Positions 10,759 to 21,690 of a DNA stretch of 64,000 bases are shown one piece after another (the first letter of the stretch is position 1; each line of letters starts with the position of its first letter). Where the stretch lies: the NCBI RefSeq assembly GCF_024518675.1, contig NZ_JANIGL010000001.1, positions 930,001 to 994,000 of the forward strand. The letters run 5' to 3'. The position numbers were made by a program, and so were the translations under genes. Origin of the DNA: Pseudoalteromonas shioyasakiensis. GTDB lineage: Bacteria; Pseudomonadota; Gammaproteobacteria; Enterobacterales; Alteromonadaceae. The notes beneath the pieces are model-generated. The model worked only from the letters and a program-made list of their open reading frames with translations. It ran no database searches and had not been told where the DNA came from.

Positions 10759-10859
10759 AATGAGGAACCTTTTAAAGTCATAAGAATATCAATACGCTAA
10801 TAGTTAATTTTAATTGTGTACTGGTCATTGAAATGGTTTTTAATTCAGCTTAAATGAAT

Positions 10860-10865
10860 ATTATA
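10860..10865 (-). promoter_or_regulatory. Possible -10 element of the mrp operon
   Basis: A TATAAT hexamer on the minus strand lies about 100 bases upstream of mrpA. No convincing -35 hexamer stands at the right spacing, so this is tentative. Confidence 0.3.
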
Positions 10866-10970
10866 CAAAGGTATAGTTATACTGACTGAGGGACATTTTG
10901 TCTATAGCAAGCCCCCCTACCTGCTGATATTTTAGACTAATTTAACCTTGATTTAATAAAACCAACAACT

Positions 10971-12182
10971 TTACTCTGTGTTGTGATTATTCGTCATTTT
11001 GTCAATAAAATTCACAGTTCCCGACACTTTGCTAAAATAATCAGCAAAACGTAAGAGATGCTGCTGTTTATTATTAATTTGCGCAGACCACAGTTCTCTG
11101 TATTTAGTCGATAATGCAAGCTGCTGATATTGCATAATTGACCAATTATCACTGGGTTTATAGGCTTTTATGCGGCCTTGGCAGCTTTGACTTACATGCC
11201 AACCTTCTGGCGGTGCAATATTGTTAGCAATAAATAAATTTGGTGCCACATAACCTGTTTGTTTGCATAACCATGCTTGTTTTACGATTGGTAAAGCGTA
11301 CTCATCTTCAAAGCCATTAAAATGCATCAACTCATGCAAAAAAATACCATAGTGACTTTGTGAACCTAACTGCATTATACCGGAGCGAACATTGCCTTTT
11401 CCTGTCCGTGGCATCATAACAATAAAATCATACTCCTTTGGCCATTGCACATTACTTATTAAAGCCTGCCAATCACAACTTGCTGCATGTTTAGGGTTAT
11501 TTTGACAACTTATATCACTGCCTAAGTACAAGGGCGTAGAAAAGCAAAAGGCGCCGCGTCTAGGCTCTGGTTGAGTAATATATCGCTGTTTAAAATCCTT
11601 TAGCTTAGTCAATCCCTGATAATGATCTGTCATCATTAATACATTGTATTCACAGTGTGTGTCAGCTATGACATCCGCAGTTGATAAACTAAAGTCCGAA
11701 CGCTTTGCAAAATCATGGCTGATAGCATGAGCAGGATAGCCCAAATTTAACTTTATCAAATCAAAGGTATCGGATGATGGTATTAACTCTTGTGTTGCCA
11801 AGTGAGCAAGCTCGTGCCAACGTTGATGTTCCATTAGCAAATTCGCGAGGTGCAATCGCTGTTTGTCAGGTTGCTTAGCAACACTTGGCTGCCAATACAC
11901 CTTAGCCGTATCAGCTTGATGTTGCTCAAGTAGTTGCAATGCCCATATAAATTGCGCGTCCGTTGACCCATTTAATGCGAGTATTTCAATAATTGGGTTG
12001 GGAATACTCAGCAAGTGAGCATTAAAAAACTGGGGGAATTGATTAAATCCGGCAATTGCAGCGTGAGGGTTTTTCTTACCAAGCCACAAAGCCAGTATAT
12101 TATTATGATTTACTGAGCCCATAAGCAAAAGCAGGCTCAGTAACACCACACAAGTCAGCTTAATATTAACTCGCGTTATCAC
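10971..12182 (-). CDS. Putative membrane-anchored zinc metallopeptidase-like protein
   Basis: I do not recognise the family. The 403-residue product starts at a GTG, has an N-terminal hydrophobic anchor (about residues 7-24) and a helical region that may be TPR-like, then a C-terminal domain with HELMHFNGFEDEY, an HExxH zinc-peptidase motif followed by acidic residues that could supply the third ligand. Several cysteines (CQNNPKHAASCDW, WLCKQTG, SQSCQG) suggest an exported, disulfide-bonded domain. It overlaps the end of nlpI by 17 bases, so the two are cotranscribed. Being a peptidase is inferred from the motif only. Confidence 0.6.
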   Translation of the reverse strand: MITRVNIKLTCVVLLSLLLLMGSVNHNNILALWLGKKNPHAAIAGFNQFPQFFNAHLLSIPNPIIEILALNGSTDAQFIWALQLLEQHQADTAKVYWQPSVAKQPDKQRLHLANLLMEHQRWHELAHLATQELIPSSDTFDLIKLNLGYPAHAISHDFAKRSDFSLSTADVIADTHCEYNVLMMTDHYQGLTKLKDFKQRYITQPEPRRGAFCFSTPLYLGSDISCQNNPKHAASCDWQALISNVQWPKEYDFIVMMPRTGKGNVRSGIMQLGSQSHYGIFLHELMHFNGFEDEYALPIVKQAWLCKQTGYVAPNLFIANNIAPPEGWHVSQSCQGRIKAYKPSDNWSIMQYQQLALSTKYRELWSAQINNKQQHLLRFADYFSKVSGTVNFIDKMTNNHNTE

Positions 12183-13044
12183 CAGTCATTAACTCAAGTT
12201 CTAAACGTGCATATTTATATTCAACAAACTCATGCACGTTAGTAGCTAATGCTAAACGAAAAAAATCTGCAGCTTGATAGTCTAAACCACGGGCTTGGTA
12301 CATCTTAGCTAGATAAAAATAAGCTTCACATAAACGCTGTGCATATTCTTCATTAGAACTTACCCCTTCACCAACACCTGACAAAAAGCTTTGCTCACTC
12401 ATATCACCTAAATAAAGCGATATTAAACTGTAAGCCCACTGTGTTTCATCTAAGCCTTGCGCATTGGCTTTTAAATCTATTAACGCTTGCTCTGCATTGT
12501 CATTAGATTGCGCTAAATAAAGCCATAATACGCGATAAGGGTCGCTTGGTGAGCGTGCTAAAAATTGCGCTAAATCTGCCGTTGCTAAATTGGCTCTATC
12601 ACCATAATAAAGTGCAATTCCACGGTTTAAATATGCGTATTCATGTTGCTCATTCAATTCTAATGCAGAATCAAAAAACTCATACGCTTTTTCATATTGT
12701 TGCATCAAGGTATGATGAATACCTAAAAAATTATATACCTCTGCTAAATCAGGTTTCATCTGCACGGCACGATTAAAATCAATACGCGCTAAAGTAGACA
12801 TACCGATACTATCGAATAAAACTCCGCGGTCGTAATACAGTTTAGCTTGCTGCTCAGTAGATAAATCTGTGCGGTTTAATAATTCTGAATAACGTGCAAT
12901 GGCGATTTCACTTCTAAAATCAGAAGCTAATGGCGCAGTGAACGGCACATTGATAATAGGCGTGGGTTCAGATTGCGTGGTAGATTGGCACGCACTTAAA
13001 GACAATAAAGCCACTGTTGCAAACGCTACATGTTTAAAAATCAT
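12166..13044 (-). CDS. nlpI: TPR-repeat outer-membrane lipoprotein NlpI
   Basis: NlpI is a lipoprotein adaptor that, in Escherichia coli, delivers murein endopeptidases such as MepS to the protease Prc. Here the signal peptide MIFKHVAFATVALLSLSAC ends in a lipobox with the acylated Cys at residue 19. Several TPR units follow (AKLYYDRGVLFDSIG, AEVYNFLGIHHTLMQQYEKA, HEYAYLNRGIALYYG). I place the start at 13044 rather than at the upstream in-frame start because an AAGGA site precedes it and the length (292) then matches the family. Downstream of pnp, as in E. coli. Confidence 0.9.
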   Translation of the reverse strand: MIFKHVAFATVALLSLSACQSTTQSEPTPIINVPFTAPLASDFRSEIAIARYSELLNRTDLSTEQQAKLYYDRGVLFDSIGMSTLARIDFNRAVQMKPDLAEVYNFLGIHHTLMQQYEKAYEFFDSALELNEQHEYAYLNRGIALYYGDRANLATADLAQFLARSPSDPYRVLWLYLAQSNDNAEQALIDLKANAQGLDETQWAYSLISLYLGDMSEQSFLSGVGEGVSSNEEYAQRLCEAYFYLAKMYQARGLDYQAADFFRLALATNVHEFVEYKYARLELELMTGDNAS

Positions 13045-13113
13045 TAAAATCCTTAATACCTCAAAAGTAAGCAATATAGACAAGATGTATATAAAGAGGT
13101 TTCATTAAAGCAT

Positions 13114-13141
13114 AAAAAAAGGGGCTAAACAGCCCCTTTTT
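13114..13141 (-). terminator. Terminator after pnp
   Basis: GGGGCT and AGCCCC form a 6-bp GC-rich stem around a 4-base loop, flanked by seven A on one side and five T on the other. It lies between pnp and nlpI and may be partly read through so that nlpI is also expressed. Confidence 0.85.
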
Positions 13142-13178
13142 ATGTTATCCAGCAATTAACTGGATTAAATATCAGCAA

Positions 13179-15305
13179 TTAAGCGTCAGATGGTGCATCA
13201 GCTGCAGGAGCTGCTGATTCCATTGCTTCTTTAATGCTTAAACGTACGCGACCTTGGCGATCTACTTCTAGTACTTTAACTTTAACTTCTTGGCCTTCGC
13301 TAAGGTGATCTGCAACGTTGTTAACGCGCTCAGTGCTGATTTGTGAAATATGCACTAAACCATCTTTACCAGGTAGAATGTTAACGAAAGCACCAAAGTC
13401 TACGATACGTACAACTTTACCTTGGTAGATAGTACCTACTTCAAGTTCAGCAGTTAATTGCTCAATACGGGTGATTGCATCTTGTGCACTCATGCCGTCA
13501 GTTGCAGCAATTTTGATTGTACCGTCATCTTCGATTTCAATCGTTGTACCAGTCTCTTCAGTAAGCTGACGAATTGTTGCGCCACCTTTACCGATAACTT
13601 CAGCGATTTTCTTCGCAGGGATCTTCATGGTGTAGATACGCGGAGCAAATTGAGAAAGCTCTTCAGAAGGTGCAGCAATTGCTTCGTCCATCACACCTAG
13701 GATGTGTAAACGTGCAGCTTTGGCTTGCTTAAGTGCAATTTGCATGATTTCTTGCGTGATACCTTCGATCTTGATATCCATTTGCAGTGCTGTGATACCG
13801 TTAGTAGTACCCGCAACTTTAAAGTCCATGTCACCTAAGTGATCTTCATCACCTAAGATGTCAGAAAGAACAACAAATTTCTCGTCTTCTTTAACTAGGC
13901 CCATCGCGATACCTGCAACAGACGCTTTAATTGGTACACCTGCGTTCATAAGAGCAAGTGATGTACCACATACTGAAGCCATTGAAGATGAACCGTTAGA
14001 TTCAGTGATTTCAGATACAACACGGATTGAGTAAGGGAACTCAGTCAATGTTGGCATTACAGCTGCAATACCACGCTTAGCTAAGTTACCGTGACCGATT
14101 TCACGGCGCTTAGGAGAACCAACAAAACCAGTTTCACCTACGCAGAACGGAGGGAAGTTGTAGTTAAGCATAAAGTGGTTTTTATGCGTACCCGTTAAAT
14201 CGTCGATTAACTGTGAATCACGCTCTGTACCAAGTGTTGCAGTTACAAGTGCTTGTGTTTCACCACGAGTAAAGATTGCAGAGCCGTGAGTACGCGGTAA
14301 TACGCCAGTCATTACGTCTAGAGCACGGATCATATCTGGTTCACGACCATCGATACGTTTTTCACCAGCAGTGATGCGGCCACGTACGATTTTCTTCTCA
14401 AGTGAACCGAATACTTTACCTACTTCTTGCTTGTCGAGAGTTTCATCTTCTGCAAGTTCGCTCGTAAGTGCTTCAACAACAGCGTCTTTTGCTGCCGTTA
14501 ATGCTTCTTTACGCGCTACTTTATCAGTGATGCGGTAAGCTTCGCCTACTTTATCAGCAGCTAAAGAGGCTACTTTTTCTTCAAGAGATACATTTTTCTC
14601 AGGTGCAGTCCAATCCCATGTAGGCTTGCCCGCTTCTGCTTTAAATTCGTTGATTGCGTTGATAATAGCTTGAGATTGCTCATGACCATAAACAACCGCA
14701 CCAAGCATTACGTCTTCAGCAAGAACGTCTGCTTCTGATTCAACCATAAGTACAGCATTATCAGTACCCGCAACAACTAAGTCTAGTTGGCTTTCTTCAA
14801 GCTCTTTTAGTGTTGGGTTAAGTACGTACTCGTTGTTGATATAACCAACACGCGCTGCACCAATTGGGCCGCTGAATGGAATACCAGAGATAGCAAGTGC
14901 TGCTGAAGTACCAATCATCGCAACCATATCAGGTTGGATTTCAGGGTTAACAGAAACAACAGTAGCAATAACTTGTACTTCGTTTACGAAACCATTTGGG
15001 AAAAGTGGACGAATTGGACGGTCAATAAGACGTGCGATAAGAGTTTCGCCATCGTTAGGACGACCTTCACGCTTTAAGAAGCCACCAGGGATACGGCCCG
15101 CAGCGTACATACGCTCTTGGTAGTTTACTGTTAGTGGGAAGAAGTCTTGACCTGGTTGTGCTTCACGCTTACCAACAACAGTAACCAATACTGATGTGTC
15201 GCCAATGCTTGCTAATACTGCGCCGTCTGCTTGACGAGCGATTGCACCTGTTTCTAGGGTAACGGTATGTTGACCTAGTTGAAATTCTTTAATAATTGCT
15301 TGCAC
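13179..15305 (-). CDS. pnp: Polyribonucleotide nucleotidyltransferase (PNPase)
   Basis: PNPase degrades RNA 3' to 5' with phosphate and is part of the RNA degradosome. The 708 residues show two RNase PH-like cores (about 10-230 and 310-545, with [20 protein letters not shown] in the second), a KH domain (about 555-615, [17 protein letters not shown]) and an S1 domain (about 620-690, [20 protein letters not shown]). It lies downstream of rpsO as in E. coli. A perfect hairpin in its leader resembles the RNase III-processed structure through which PNPase controls its own mRNA. Confidence 0.98.
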   Translation of the reverse strand: MQAIIKEFQLGQHTVTLETGAIARQADGAVLASIGDTSVLVTVVGKREAQPGQDFFPLTVNYQERMYAAGRIPGGFLKREGRPNDGETLIARLIDRPIRPLFPNGFVNEVQVIATVVSVNPEIQPDMVAMIGTSAALAISGIPFSGPIGAARVGYINNEYVLNPTLKELEESQLDLVVAGTDNAVLMVESEADVLAEDVMLGAVVYGHEQSQAIINAINEFKAEAGKPTWDWTAPEKNVSLEEKVASLAADKVGEAYRITDKVARKEALTAAKDAVVEALTSELAEDETLDKQEVGKVFGSLEKKIVRGRITAGEKRIDGREPDMIRALDVMTGVLPRTHGSAIFTRGETQALVTATLGTERDSQLIDDLTGTHKNHFMLNYNFPPFCVGETGFVGSPKRREIGHGNLAKRGIAAVMPTLTEFPYSIRVVSEITESNGSSSMASVCGTSLALMNAGVPIKASVAGIAMGLVKEDEKFVVLSDILGDEDHLGDMDFKVAGTTNGITALQMDIKIEGITQEIMQIALKQAKAARLHILGVMDEAIAAPSEELSQFAPRIYTMKIPAKKIAEVIGKGGATIRQLTEETGTTIEIEDDGTIKIAATDGMSAQDAITRIEQLTAELEVGTIYQGKVVRIVDFGAFVNILPGKDGLVHISQISTERVNNVADHLSEGQEVKVKVLEVDRQGRVRLSIKEAMESAAPAADAPSDA

Positions 15306-15418
15306 TTAAAATGTCCTTTAAATGTAAATAAGTGTTCCATCAAAGTACCAATTACAGTACATAATTGTATTCAGTTGGAAATCAATTAAGTACTACAATT
15401 GGCAATGATGTAAATAAC

Positions 15419-15442
15419 CGTAGATGAACCTTTTCATCTACG
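15419..15442 (-). ncRNA. Perfect stem-loop in the pnp leader
   Basis: CGTAGATGAA and TTCATCTACG form a 10-bp perfect stem with a 4-base loop, about 115 bases upstream of the pnp start on the transcribed strand. In E. coli the pnp leader holds an RNase III-cut stem-loop needed for autoregulation; this is a position match, and RNase III cutting is inferred. Confidence 0.55.
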
Positions 15443-15582
15443 CGCAATAGTATATACCAAAGCGAGCGTAAAATGCGAGTCCACTACCTAGATAATAATG
15501 GCCGCGTTAGCTGTATTCAGTTATGGGGGTTTTATACGATTATTCAAGCGGTTTAATTTTTGTTCTAGGGATTTTCAGGCAC

Positions 15583-15610
15583 AAAAAAAGGAGCTATGAA
15601 GCTCCTTTTT
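15583..15610 (-). terminator. Terminator after rpsO
   Basis: GGAGCT / AGCTCC with a 4-base loop is flanked by a run of A and a run of five T, directly after the rpsO stop. In E. coli the same position holds a terminator with partial read-through into pnp. Confidence 0.85.
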
Positions 15611-15624
15611 AGGTAATCTAGTTC

Positions 15625-15894
15625 TTAGCGACGTAGGCCAAGCTCTTGGATTAACGCAGTATAACGTGCAATGTCTTTACCTTTAAGGTAATCAAGCAGT
15701 TTACGACGAGTGCTTACTTTACGAAGCAGACCACGACGTGAGTGGAAGTCATGCTTGTGATCAGCAAAGTGACCTTGAAGCTTGTTGATATCAAAAGTTA
15801 AAAGTGCAACTTGTACTTCAGGTGAACCAGTGTCGCCTTCTGCACGTGCGAATTTTGCGATGATATCGATTTTTTCTTGATTGCTTAGTGACAT
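15625..15894 (-). CDS. rpsO: 30S ribosomal protein S15
   Basis: S15 (89 residues, the usual length) binds the central domain of 16S rRNA early in 30S assembly. Recognised by [14 protein letters not shown] and [30 protein letters not shown] ribosome binding site precedes the ATG. In E. coli S15 represses its own mRNA through a leader pseudoknot; I could not identify a clear equivalent in the roughly 100-base gap after truB. Confidence 0.98.
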   Translation of the reverse strand: MSLSNQEKIDIIAKFARAEGDTGSPEVQVALLTFDINKLQGHFADHKHDFHSRRGLLRKVSTRRKLLDYLKGKDIARYTALIQELGLRR

Positions 15895-16001
15895 AGTAAC
15901 TCCAAAAATAAATGTAAAAGGTGTCTTAGCCGATCACTAATTCAGCCAAAACGATTAAGCGGGCGTATTCTACCAGCTTTAGTAATAACTACAAGATAAA
16001 C

Positions 16002-16952
16002 TTAGCTTGCGCTCTCTTGTTGATTCGACAAACCGCGTTTAGACTTTAAATGACCATCCGGGTTACGCTCTCCGGTGCCAATAAACACGCCATCTGCCAG
16101 CACTTTTATTGGCCCTTCAGGTAAGGTTTTACCCAACACAACAGCTTGACCATGACTAAATGACACGCCCTGCTCTTTAGTTATCTCAACAACAGGTAAA
16201 TCAACCAGTGCTGTATCCATAGGCAATAGCAGCTCATCAAGATAATTCGAAGGTGCAAGTTCTTCAGCTTTGGCTTTTGCCAATAATGCTTCAAGTTGCT
16301 CAAGCGAGACCATTTTATCCGCTGGGTAATGACCAACAGCAGAGCGGTGCAGCATAATAACATGCGCGCCACAGCCTAGGTTTTCACCTAAGTCATCTAC
16401 AATAGTGCGGATATAAGTACCCTTAGAGACATGGGCGGTCATTTGTACTTCGTTATTCGCTTCATCAAACTCATCAAGTGTTAAACTAAACACATTGATT
16501 TTTCGACATTTGCGCGGTACTTCAATGCCTTCACGTGCATATTTATATAAAGGTTTGCCTTCATACTTTAACGCTGAATACATTGAAGGGTACTGATCTG
16601 ACTCGCCTAAGAATTTGGCAATTTCTTGCTCAAGTAATTCTTTACTGATATTTACATCACGCGTTTGCACCAATTCACCATCAGAATCTGACGTTGTGGT
16701 ACGTTCACCTAATTTTGCTCGTACCACATAGGTTTTATCTGTATCGAGTAGAAACTGGGTAAACTTGGTCGCTTCACCAAAGCAAATCGGCAACATACCT
16801 GTGGCTAAAGGGTCAAGCGCCCCGGTATGCCCAGCTTTTTGCGCAAAATAAATACCTTTTGCCTGCTGTAAGGCTCTGTTCGATGAAATGCCTTGTGGTT
16901 TGTTTAACAACAAAATGCCATCAATCGGACGGCCCTTACTGCGTCTTGCCAT
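16002..16952 (-). CDS. truB: tRNA pseudouridine(55) synthase
   Basis: TruB makes pseudouridine 55 in the T-loop of almost all tRNAs. The 316 residues carry the catalytic motif GHTGALDPLATGMLP, with the nucleophilic Asp at about residue 48, plus YPSMYSALKYEGKPLYKYAR and the C-terminal PUA-like region. The ATG overlaps the rbfA stop by one base. Fourth gene of the rimP-nusA-infB-rbfA-truB series. Confidence 0.98.
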   Translation of the reverse strand: MARRSKGRPIDGILLLNKPQGISSNRALQQAKGIYFAQKAGHTGALDPLATGMLPICFGEATKFTQFLLDTDKTYVVRAKLGERTTTSDSDGELVQTRDVNISKELLEQEIAKFLGESDQYPSMYSALKYEGKPLYKYAREGIEVPRKCRKINVFSLTLDEFDEANNEVQMTAHVSKGTYIRTIVDDLGENLGCGAHVIMLHRSAVGHYPADKMVSLEQLEALLAKAKAEELAPSNYLDELLLPMDTALVDLPVVEITKEQGVSFSHGQAVVLGKTLPEGPIKVLADGVFIGTGERNPDGHLKSKRGLSNQQESAS

Positions 16953-17359
16953 TAGTCTTTAGTGCCTTCTTCGCTATCGTTTTCGTCATCAACGTGTTTA
17001 GCATTATCTTCACGGATAACCGAATCCACTAAGTTAGAAATACGCATCCCTTCCATTAGTGAATTATCAACCACGAATTTAAGTTCAGGCATAATGCGAG
17101 CACGAATACGCTTACCTAATAACGAGCGAATATACCCAGTCGCTTCGTTAAGTACTTTGGCACTTTGCTTAGCAGCGTTTTCATCTTCGGTATTAAATAC
17201 CGTGATAAATACTTTGGCATAAGATAAATCACGTGATACTTCAACGGCTGATACCGTCACCATACCTAAACGAGGATCTTTAATTTCGCGTTGTAATATA
17301 ACAGCAATTTCTTTTTGAATTTGCTGAGCAACACGATCAGTGCGAGAAAATTCTCTCAT
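16952..17359 (-). CDS. rbfA: 30S ribosome-binding factor A
   Basis: RbfA binds free 30S subunits and helps mature the 5' end of 16S rRNA, notably in the cold. The 135 residues fit the family, with [44 protein letters not shown] and [19 protein letters not shown] forming the KH-type fold. The acidic tail ([12 protein letters not shown]) is normal. It ends in a one-base overlap with truB. Confidence 0.97.
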   Translation of the reverse strand: MREFSRTDRVAQQIQKEIAVILQREIKDPRLGMVTVSAVEVSRDLSYAKVFITVFNTEDENAAKQSAKVLNEATGYIRSLLGKRIRARIMPELKFVVDNSLMEGMRISNLVDSVIREDNAKHVDDENDSEEGTKD

Positions 17360-17425
17360 TGCTCTTTACTCTAATTTTATAACTTATTGAGAAATATAAA
17401 TAAGTTAATTTAATAATGGATACAC

Positions 17426-17448
17426 AAATGGGGGCTGAGCCCCCATTT
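17426..17448 (-). ncRNA. Strong intercistronic hairpin between infB and rbfA
   Basis: AAATGGGGGC and GCCCCCATTT form a 10-bp perfect stem with a triloop, 21 bases past the infB stop and 67 bases before rbfA. On the transcribed strand it is not followed by a T run, so it looks like an mRNA-processing or stability element, or a partial terminator. Confidence 0.55.
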
Positions 17449-17469
17449 ATTATCTTAATATGCTAACAA

Positions 17470-20127
17470 TTAAAGTGAACGTTGTACTTCAACTGTTTCG
17501 AATACTTCGATTTGGTCACCAACGCGAACGTCATTGTAGTTCTTAACGCCGATACCACATTCCATGCCATTACGAACATCTTGAACGTCATCTTTAAAGC
17601 GACGTAGAGATTCAAGCTCACCTTCATAGATAACCACGTTATCACGAAGTACACGGATAGGAGCACTGCGTTTGATAGTACCTTCAGTAACCATACAACC
17701 AGCGATAGCGCCAATTTTTGGAGACTTAAATACGTCACGAACTTCAGCAAGACCAATGATCTCTTGCTTAAACTCAGGAGCAAGCATACCAGACATGGCT
17801 TGCTTAACTTCTTCGATTAAGGCATAGATTACGCTGTAATAACGAAGATCTAGGTTTTCAGACTCAATCACTTTACGCGCTGATGCATCAGCACGAACGT
17901 TAAAGCCAACTACGATTGCGTTTGATGCTGCAGCAAGTGTCGCATCTGTTTCGGTGATACCACCAACGCCAGAACCTACAATCTTCACTTTTACTTCATC
18001 AGTAGAAAGCTTAGTTAGTGAATCTGAAATTGCTTCAATTGAACCTTGAACGTCAGCTTTAAGTACCACGTTAACTTCTGATACATCGCCTTCAGCCATG
18101 TTAGTAAACATGTTTTCAAGCTTCGCTTTTTGCTGACGAGCCAATTTAACGTCACGGAATTTACCTTGACGATAAAGAGCAACTTCACGCGCTTTACGCT
18201 CATCTTTAACAACAGTCGCTTCATCACCTGCCGCAGGGATACCAGAAAGACCTAAAATCTCTACTGGGATAGATGGACCCGCAGACTTGATGTCTTTACC
18301 GTTTTCATCTTTCATTGCACGTACACGACCATATTCAAGGCCACATAGTACGATATCACCTTGGTTAAGCGTACCTGACTGAACAAGAATAGATGCAACT
18401 GGACCACGACCTTTATCAAGACGTGATTCGATTACAACACCTGCTGCCATGCCTTCACTTGGTGCAGATAGCTCTAAAAGTTCTGATTGCATAAGCACAG
18501 CTTCTAACAAGTCATCAATACCTAAGCCAGTTTTAGCTGAGATATGAACGTACTGCGTATCACCGCCCCAATCTTCAGGGATAACGTCTAGCTGTGCTAG
18601 TTCGTTCTTAACGCGATCTGGATCTGCGCCTTCTTTATCCATTTTGTTTACAGCAATGATTAAAGGAACGCCAGCTGCACGAGCATGCTGTACCGCTTCT
18701 TTAGTTTGTGGCATTACACCATCATCTGCTGCAACCACTAAGATTACGATATCAGTCGCTTTAGCACCACGTGCACGCATTGATGTAAACGCGGCATGTC
18801 CCGGAGTATCTAAAAACGTAATCATGTTGCCGTTAGTTTCAACGTGGTAAGCACCAATGTGCTGCGTGATACCACCAGCTTCACCTGATGCAACTTTCGC
18901 TGAACGAATGTAGTCAAGTGTTGATGTTTTACCATGGTCAACGTGACCCATTACAGTAACAACTGGCGCACGTGGCTCTGACTTGCCATCTTCATGACGG
19001 TCATTTAGTACTGTTTGCTCTAATTCGTTTTCTTTAACGATGATAACTTTGTGACCCATTTCTTCAGCAACAAGTTGTGCTGTTTCTTGGTCAATCACTT
19101 GGTTAATGGTAACCATGTCACCCATTTTCATCATTGTTTTAACAACTTCAGCGCCTTTAACAGCCATGCGCGATGCAAGCTCAGCTACTGTAATTGTTTC
19201 GCTAATACGCACTTCATTTTTAACGTCAGCGGTAGGTTTTTGGAAACCATGCTGTAACGACGTTGGTGCTTTTAGCTTGCCTTTACGGCCTTTAGACGCA
19301 GCAAATTTATCTTTTGCTGGTGCCTTTTTCTTTTTCTTCGCGCGGCGTGAGCCTTGCTCATCACGTGCATCAGCAACATCTTCTGCTTCACGTGCATAGG
19401 TAGAAGTCGTAAGGTGGTGATCCGCGGTTTCTTCGCGTTTCTTACGTTCTTCTTCTTCTTTCTTCCAGCGCGCTGAATTCTCTTCAGCTAGCTTTCTTGC
19501 CTCTTCTGCTTGACGTTTCGCTTCTTCTTCAGCTTTCTTCAATGCGGCCTCTTCTGCTTCTTTTTGCAGACGCTCAGCTTCGATGCGATCTTTCTCAGAC
19601 TTAGCACTTTGCTCAGGGGTCATCTGCTTCTGTTTTGCTGCACGTTCAGCATCTGCTTTACGTTTAGCTTCTTCTTTTGCTTTACGATCAGCCTCTTCTT
19701 TGGCTTTTCGCTCTGCATCTTGTTTCGCTTTAAGTTCAGCGGCTTCTTGTGCAGCTTTTTGCTCAGCTTCACGACGTGCTGCTTCTTCAGCGGCTATACG
19801 TGCTTGCTCTTGCTCCTGCTCCATTGCGCTCTTCTTAACATAAGTACGTGTTTTACGCACTTCTACTTGCACTGACTTTGCTTGACCTGTAGAGCCAGTC
19901 ACACTCAGTGTGCTTTTGCTCTTACGTTGCAATGTCATGCGCGCTGGGCCTTCAGAGCCCGTGCCACCATGTGACTTGCTTAAGTGATCAAGTAACTTTG
20001 CTTTTTCAGCTTCAGTTACATTATCACCTGCTTTTTTGGTAATACCGGCTTGCGATAGTTGTTGAAGTAGTTTATCAACAGTTGTACCAATATCCCCGGC
20101 TAGTTTTTCAACATTTACTTCTGCCAT
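17470..20127 (-). CDS. infB: Translation initiation factor IF-2
   Basis: IF-2 is the GTPase that brings fMet-tRNA to the 30S subunit. The 885-residue protein has an N-terminal IF2_N domain (1-50), a long Lys/Glu/Ala-rich helical linker (about 95-260), a second IF2_N domain (about 305-355), the G domain with GHVDHGKTS at about 392, DTPGHAAF and [11 protein letters not shown], then the beta-barrel and C-terminal fMet-tRNA binding domains. It lies between nusA and rbfA, as in most gammaproteobacteria. Internal in-frame starts that give short IF-2 forms in E. coli may exist but were not resolved. Confidence 0.98.
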   Translation of the reverse strand: MAEVNVEKLAGDIGTTVDKLLQQLSQAGITKKAGDNVTEAEKAKLLDHLSKSHGGTGSEGPARMTLQRKSKSTLSVTGSTGQAKSVQVEVRKTRTYVKKSAMEQEQEQARIAAEEAARREAEQKAAQEAAELKAKQDAERKAKEEADRKAKEEAKRKADAERAAKQKQMTPEQSAKSEKDRIEAERLQKEAEEAALKKAEEEAKRQAEEARKLAEENSARWKKEEEERKKREETADHHLTTSTYAREAEDVADARDEQGSRRAKKKKKAPAKDKFAASKGRKGKLKAPTSLQHGFQKPTADVKNEVRISETITVAELASRMAVKGAEVVKTMMKMGDMVTINQVIDQETAQLVAEEMGHKVIIVKENELEQTVLNDRHEDGKSEPRAPVVTVMGHVDHGKTSTLDYIRSAKVASGEAGGITQHIGAYHVETNGNMITFLDTPGHAAFTSMRARGAKATDIVILVVAADDGVMPQTKEAVQHARAAGVPLIIAVNKMDKEGADPDRVKNELAQLDVIPEDWGGDTQYVHISAKTGLGIDDLLEAVLMQSELLELSAPSEGMAAGVVIESRLDKGRGPVASILVQSGTLNQGDIVLCGLEYGRVRAMKDENGKDIKSAGPSIPVEILGLSGIPAAGDEATVVKDERKAREVALYRQGKFRDVKLARQQKAKLENMFTNMAEGDVSEVNVVLKADVQGSIEAISDSLTKLSTDEVKVKIVGSGVGGITETDATLAAASNAIVVGFNVRADASARKVIESENLDLRYYSVIYALIEEVKQAMSGMLAPEFKQEIIGLAEVRDVFKSPKIGAIAGCMVTEGTIKRSAPIRVLRDNVVIYEGELESLRRFKDDVQDVRNGMECGIGVKNYNDVRVGDQIEVFETVEVQRSL

Positions 20128-20152
20128 AGTTTCTAATACCTCCGTTAATAAA

Positions 20153-21652
20153 TTACTCGTCTGCGAACCAACAAATGTTACGCGCAGCCATAATTAGTTC
20201 ACCTGCTTGTTCAGGTGACAGCTCAGTAATATCAACTAATTCGTCGATACCCTGCTCTGCTAAATCTTCAAGCGTTACTACACCTTTACTTGCCATTACA
20301 AATGCAAGGTGACGCTCTAATCCTTCAAGTGCTAATAAGTCTTCTGCAGGCTCAGCACCTTCTAGGCTTTCTTCTGTTTTCAATGCTTTCGTTGTTAACG
20401 CATCTTTTGCACGTGAACGTAACACATCAACCGTTTCTTCATCTAGGCCATCAATTTCTAAAAATTCTGACGCAGGCACATAAGCCACTTCTTCAAGTGT
20501 TGAGAAACCTTCGTTAATAAGTAGCGTTGCAAAGTCATCATCAATGTCTAGGCTTTCTGTGAATAAGTTAATTAACTTATCAGATTCAGCTTCATTCTTC
20601 TGACGCATCTCTTCAACAGTCATTACGTTCAATTCCCAACCAGTTAACTGGCTAGCAAGGCGTACGTTCTGACCATTACGACCGATTGCTTGTGCAAGGT
20701 TGTCTGCTTCAACAGCGATATCCATTGAATGCGTATCTTCGTCCATCACGATAGACGCCACTTCTGCAGGTGACATTGCATTGATAACAAATTGTGCAGG
20801 GTTGTCATCGTAAAGAACGATGTCAACACGCTCACCACCAAGCTCAGTTGATACAGCTTGCACACGTGCGCCACGCATACCAACACACGCACCAACAGGG
20901 TCAATACGTTTGTCGTTAGATTTAACAGCTATTTTAGCGCGAGAACCTGGATCACGTGCTGCAGCACGTAACTCAATCATTTCTTCGCCAATCTCTGGCA
21001 CCTCAATGCGGAATAATTCCATCAGCATTTCAGGCTTAGAACGCGTTACAAATAACTGCGCGCCGCGTGCTTCTGGTTTTACTTCGTAAAGTAAACCACG
21101 GATACGGTCACCTGGACGGAAGTTTTCCCGTGGCAGCATATCGTCACGGTAAATAACCGCTTCAGCATTGTTACCTAAGTCAAGCACAATTGCATCGCGT
21201 GTTGCTTTTTTAACAACACCCGTTACAAGCTCACCTTGCTGATCTTTATAAGCATCAACAACTAAAGCACGCTCAGCTTCACGTACTTTTTGTACGATTA
21301 CTTGCTTGGCCATTTGCGTTGTAATACGGTCAAATTTAATTGACTCGATTTGCTCTTCAACAAAGTCACCTAGTTGTAGGCTTTCGTCTTCAACTTGTGC
21401 TGCTTCTAATGTAATTTCGCTGTATGGGTTTTCTAGTGAACCATCTTCAAGTACTTCTGCAATTTGCCAACGACGGAATGTGTCGTAGTCACCGGTTTTA
21501 CGGTCAATTGCTACACGAACTTCGATTTCACCTGTGTGTTTTTTCTTGGTCGCAGTCGCTAATGCGAACTCTAACGCTTCGAAAATCTTTTCTTTTGGAA
21601 CCGCTTTCTCATTGGAAACGGCTTCAGCAACCAATAATATCTCTTTTGCCAT
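20153..21652 (-). CDS. nusA: Transcription termination/antitermination factor NusA
   Basis: NusA binds RNA polymerase and nascent RNA and modulates pausing, termination and antitermination. Order: N-terminal polymerase-binding domain (1-125), S1 (about 130-200, [22 protein letters not shown]), two KH domains (about 205-345, with [15 protein letters not shown] and [20 protein letters not shown]), and two acidic repeats (about 360-495). I take the start at 21652 ([12 protein letters not shown]) because NusA proteins begin this way; the upstream in-frame extension is not conserved in character. Confidence 0.97.
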   Translation of the reverse strand: MAKEILLVAEAVSNEKAVPKEKIFEALEFALATATKKKHTGEIEVRVAIDRKTGDYDTFRRWQIAEVLEDGSLENPYSEITLEAAQVEDESLQLGDFVEEQIESIKFDRITTQMAKQVIVQKVREAERALVVDAYKDQQGELVTGVVKKATRDAIVLDLGNNAEAVIYRDDMLPRENFRPGDRIRGLLYEVKPEARGAQLFVTRSKPEMLMELFRIEVPEIGEEMIELRAAARDPGSRAKIAVKSNDKRIDPVGACVGMRGARVQAVSTELGGERVDIVLYDDNPAQFVINAMSPAEVASIVMDEDTHSMDIAVEADNLAQAIGRNGQNVRLASQLTGWELNVMTVEEMRQKNEAESDKLINLFTESLDIDDDFATLLINEGFSTLEEVAYVPASEFLEIDGLDEETVDVLRSRAKDALTTKALKTEESLEGAEPAEDLLALEGLERHLAFVMASKGVVTLEDLAEQGIDELVDITELSPEQAGELIMAARNICWFADE

Positions 21653-21690
21653 GGGTAATGCCTCGCTTGCCCTATTCCTTCGCACTCGAA

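Noticed and set aside
19510-19875. Phe/Cys-rich open frames opposite infB
   Set aside because: Antisense to the Lys/Glu/Ala-rich IF-2 linker; the composition follows from that strand.
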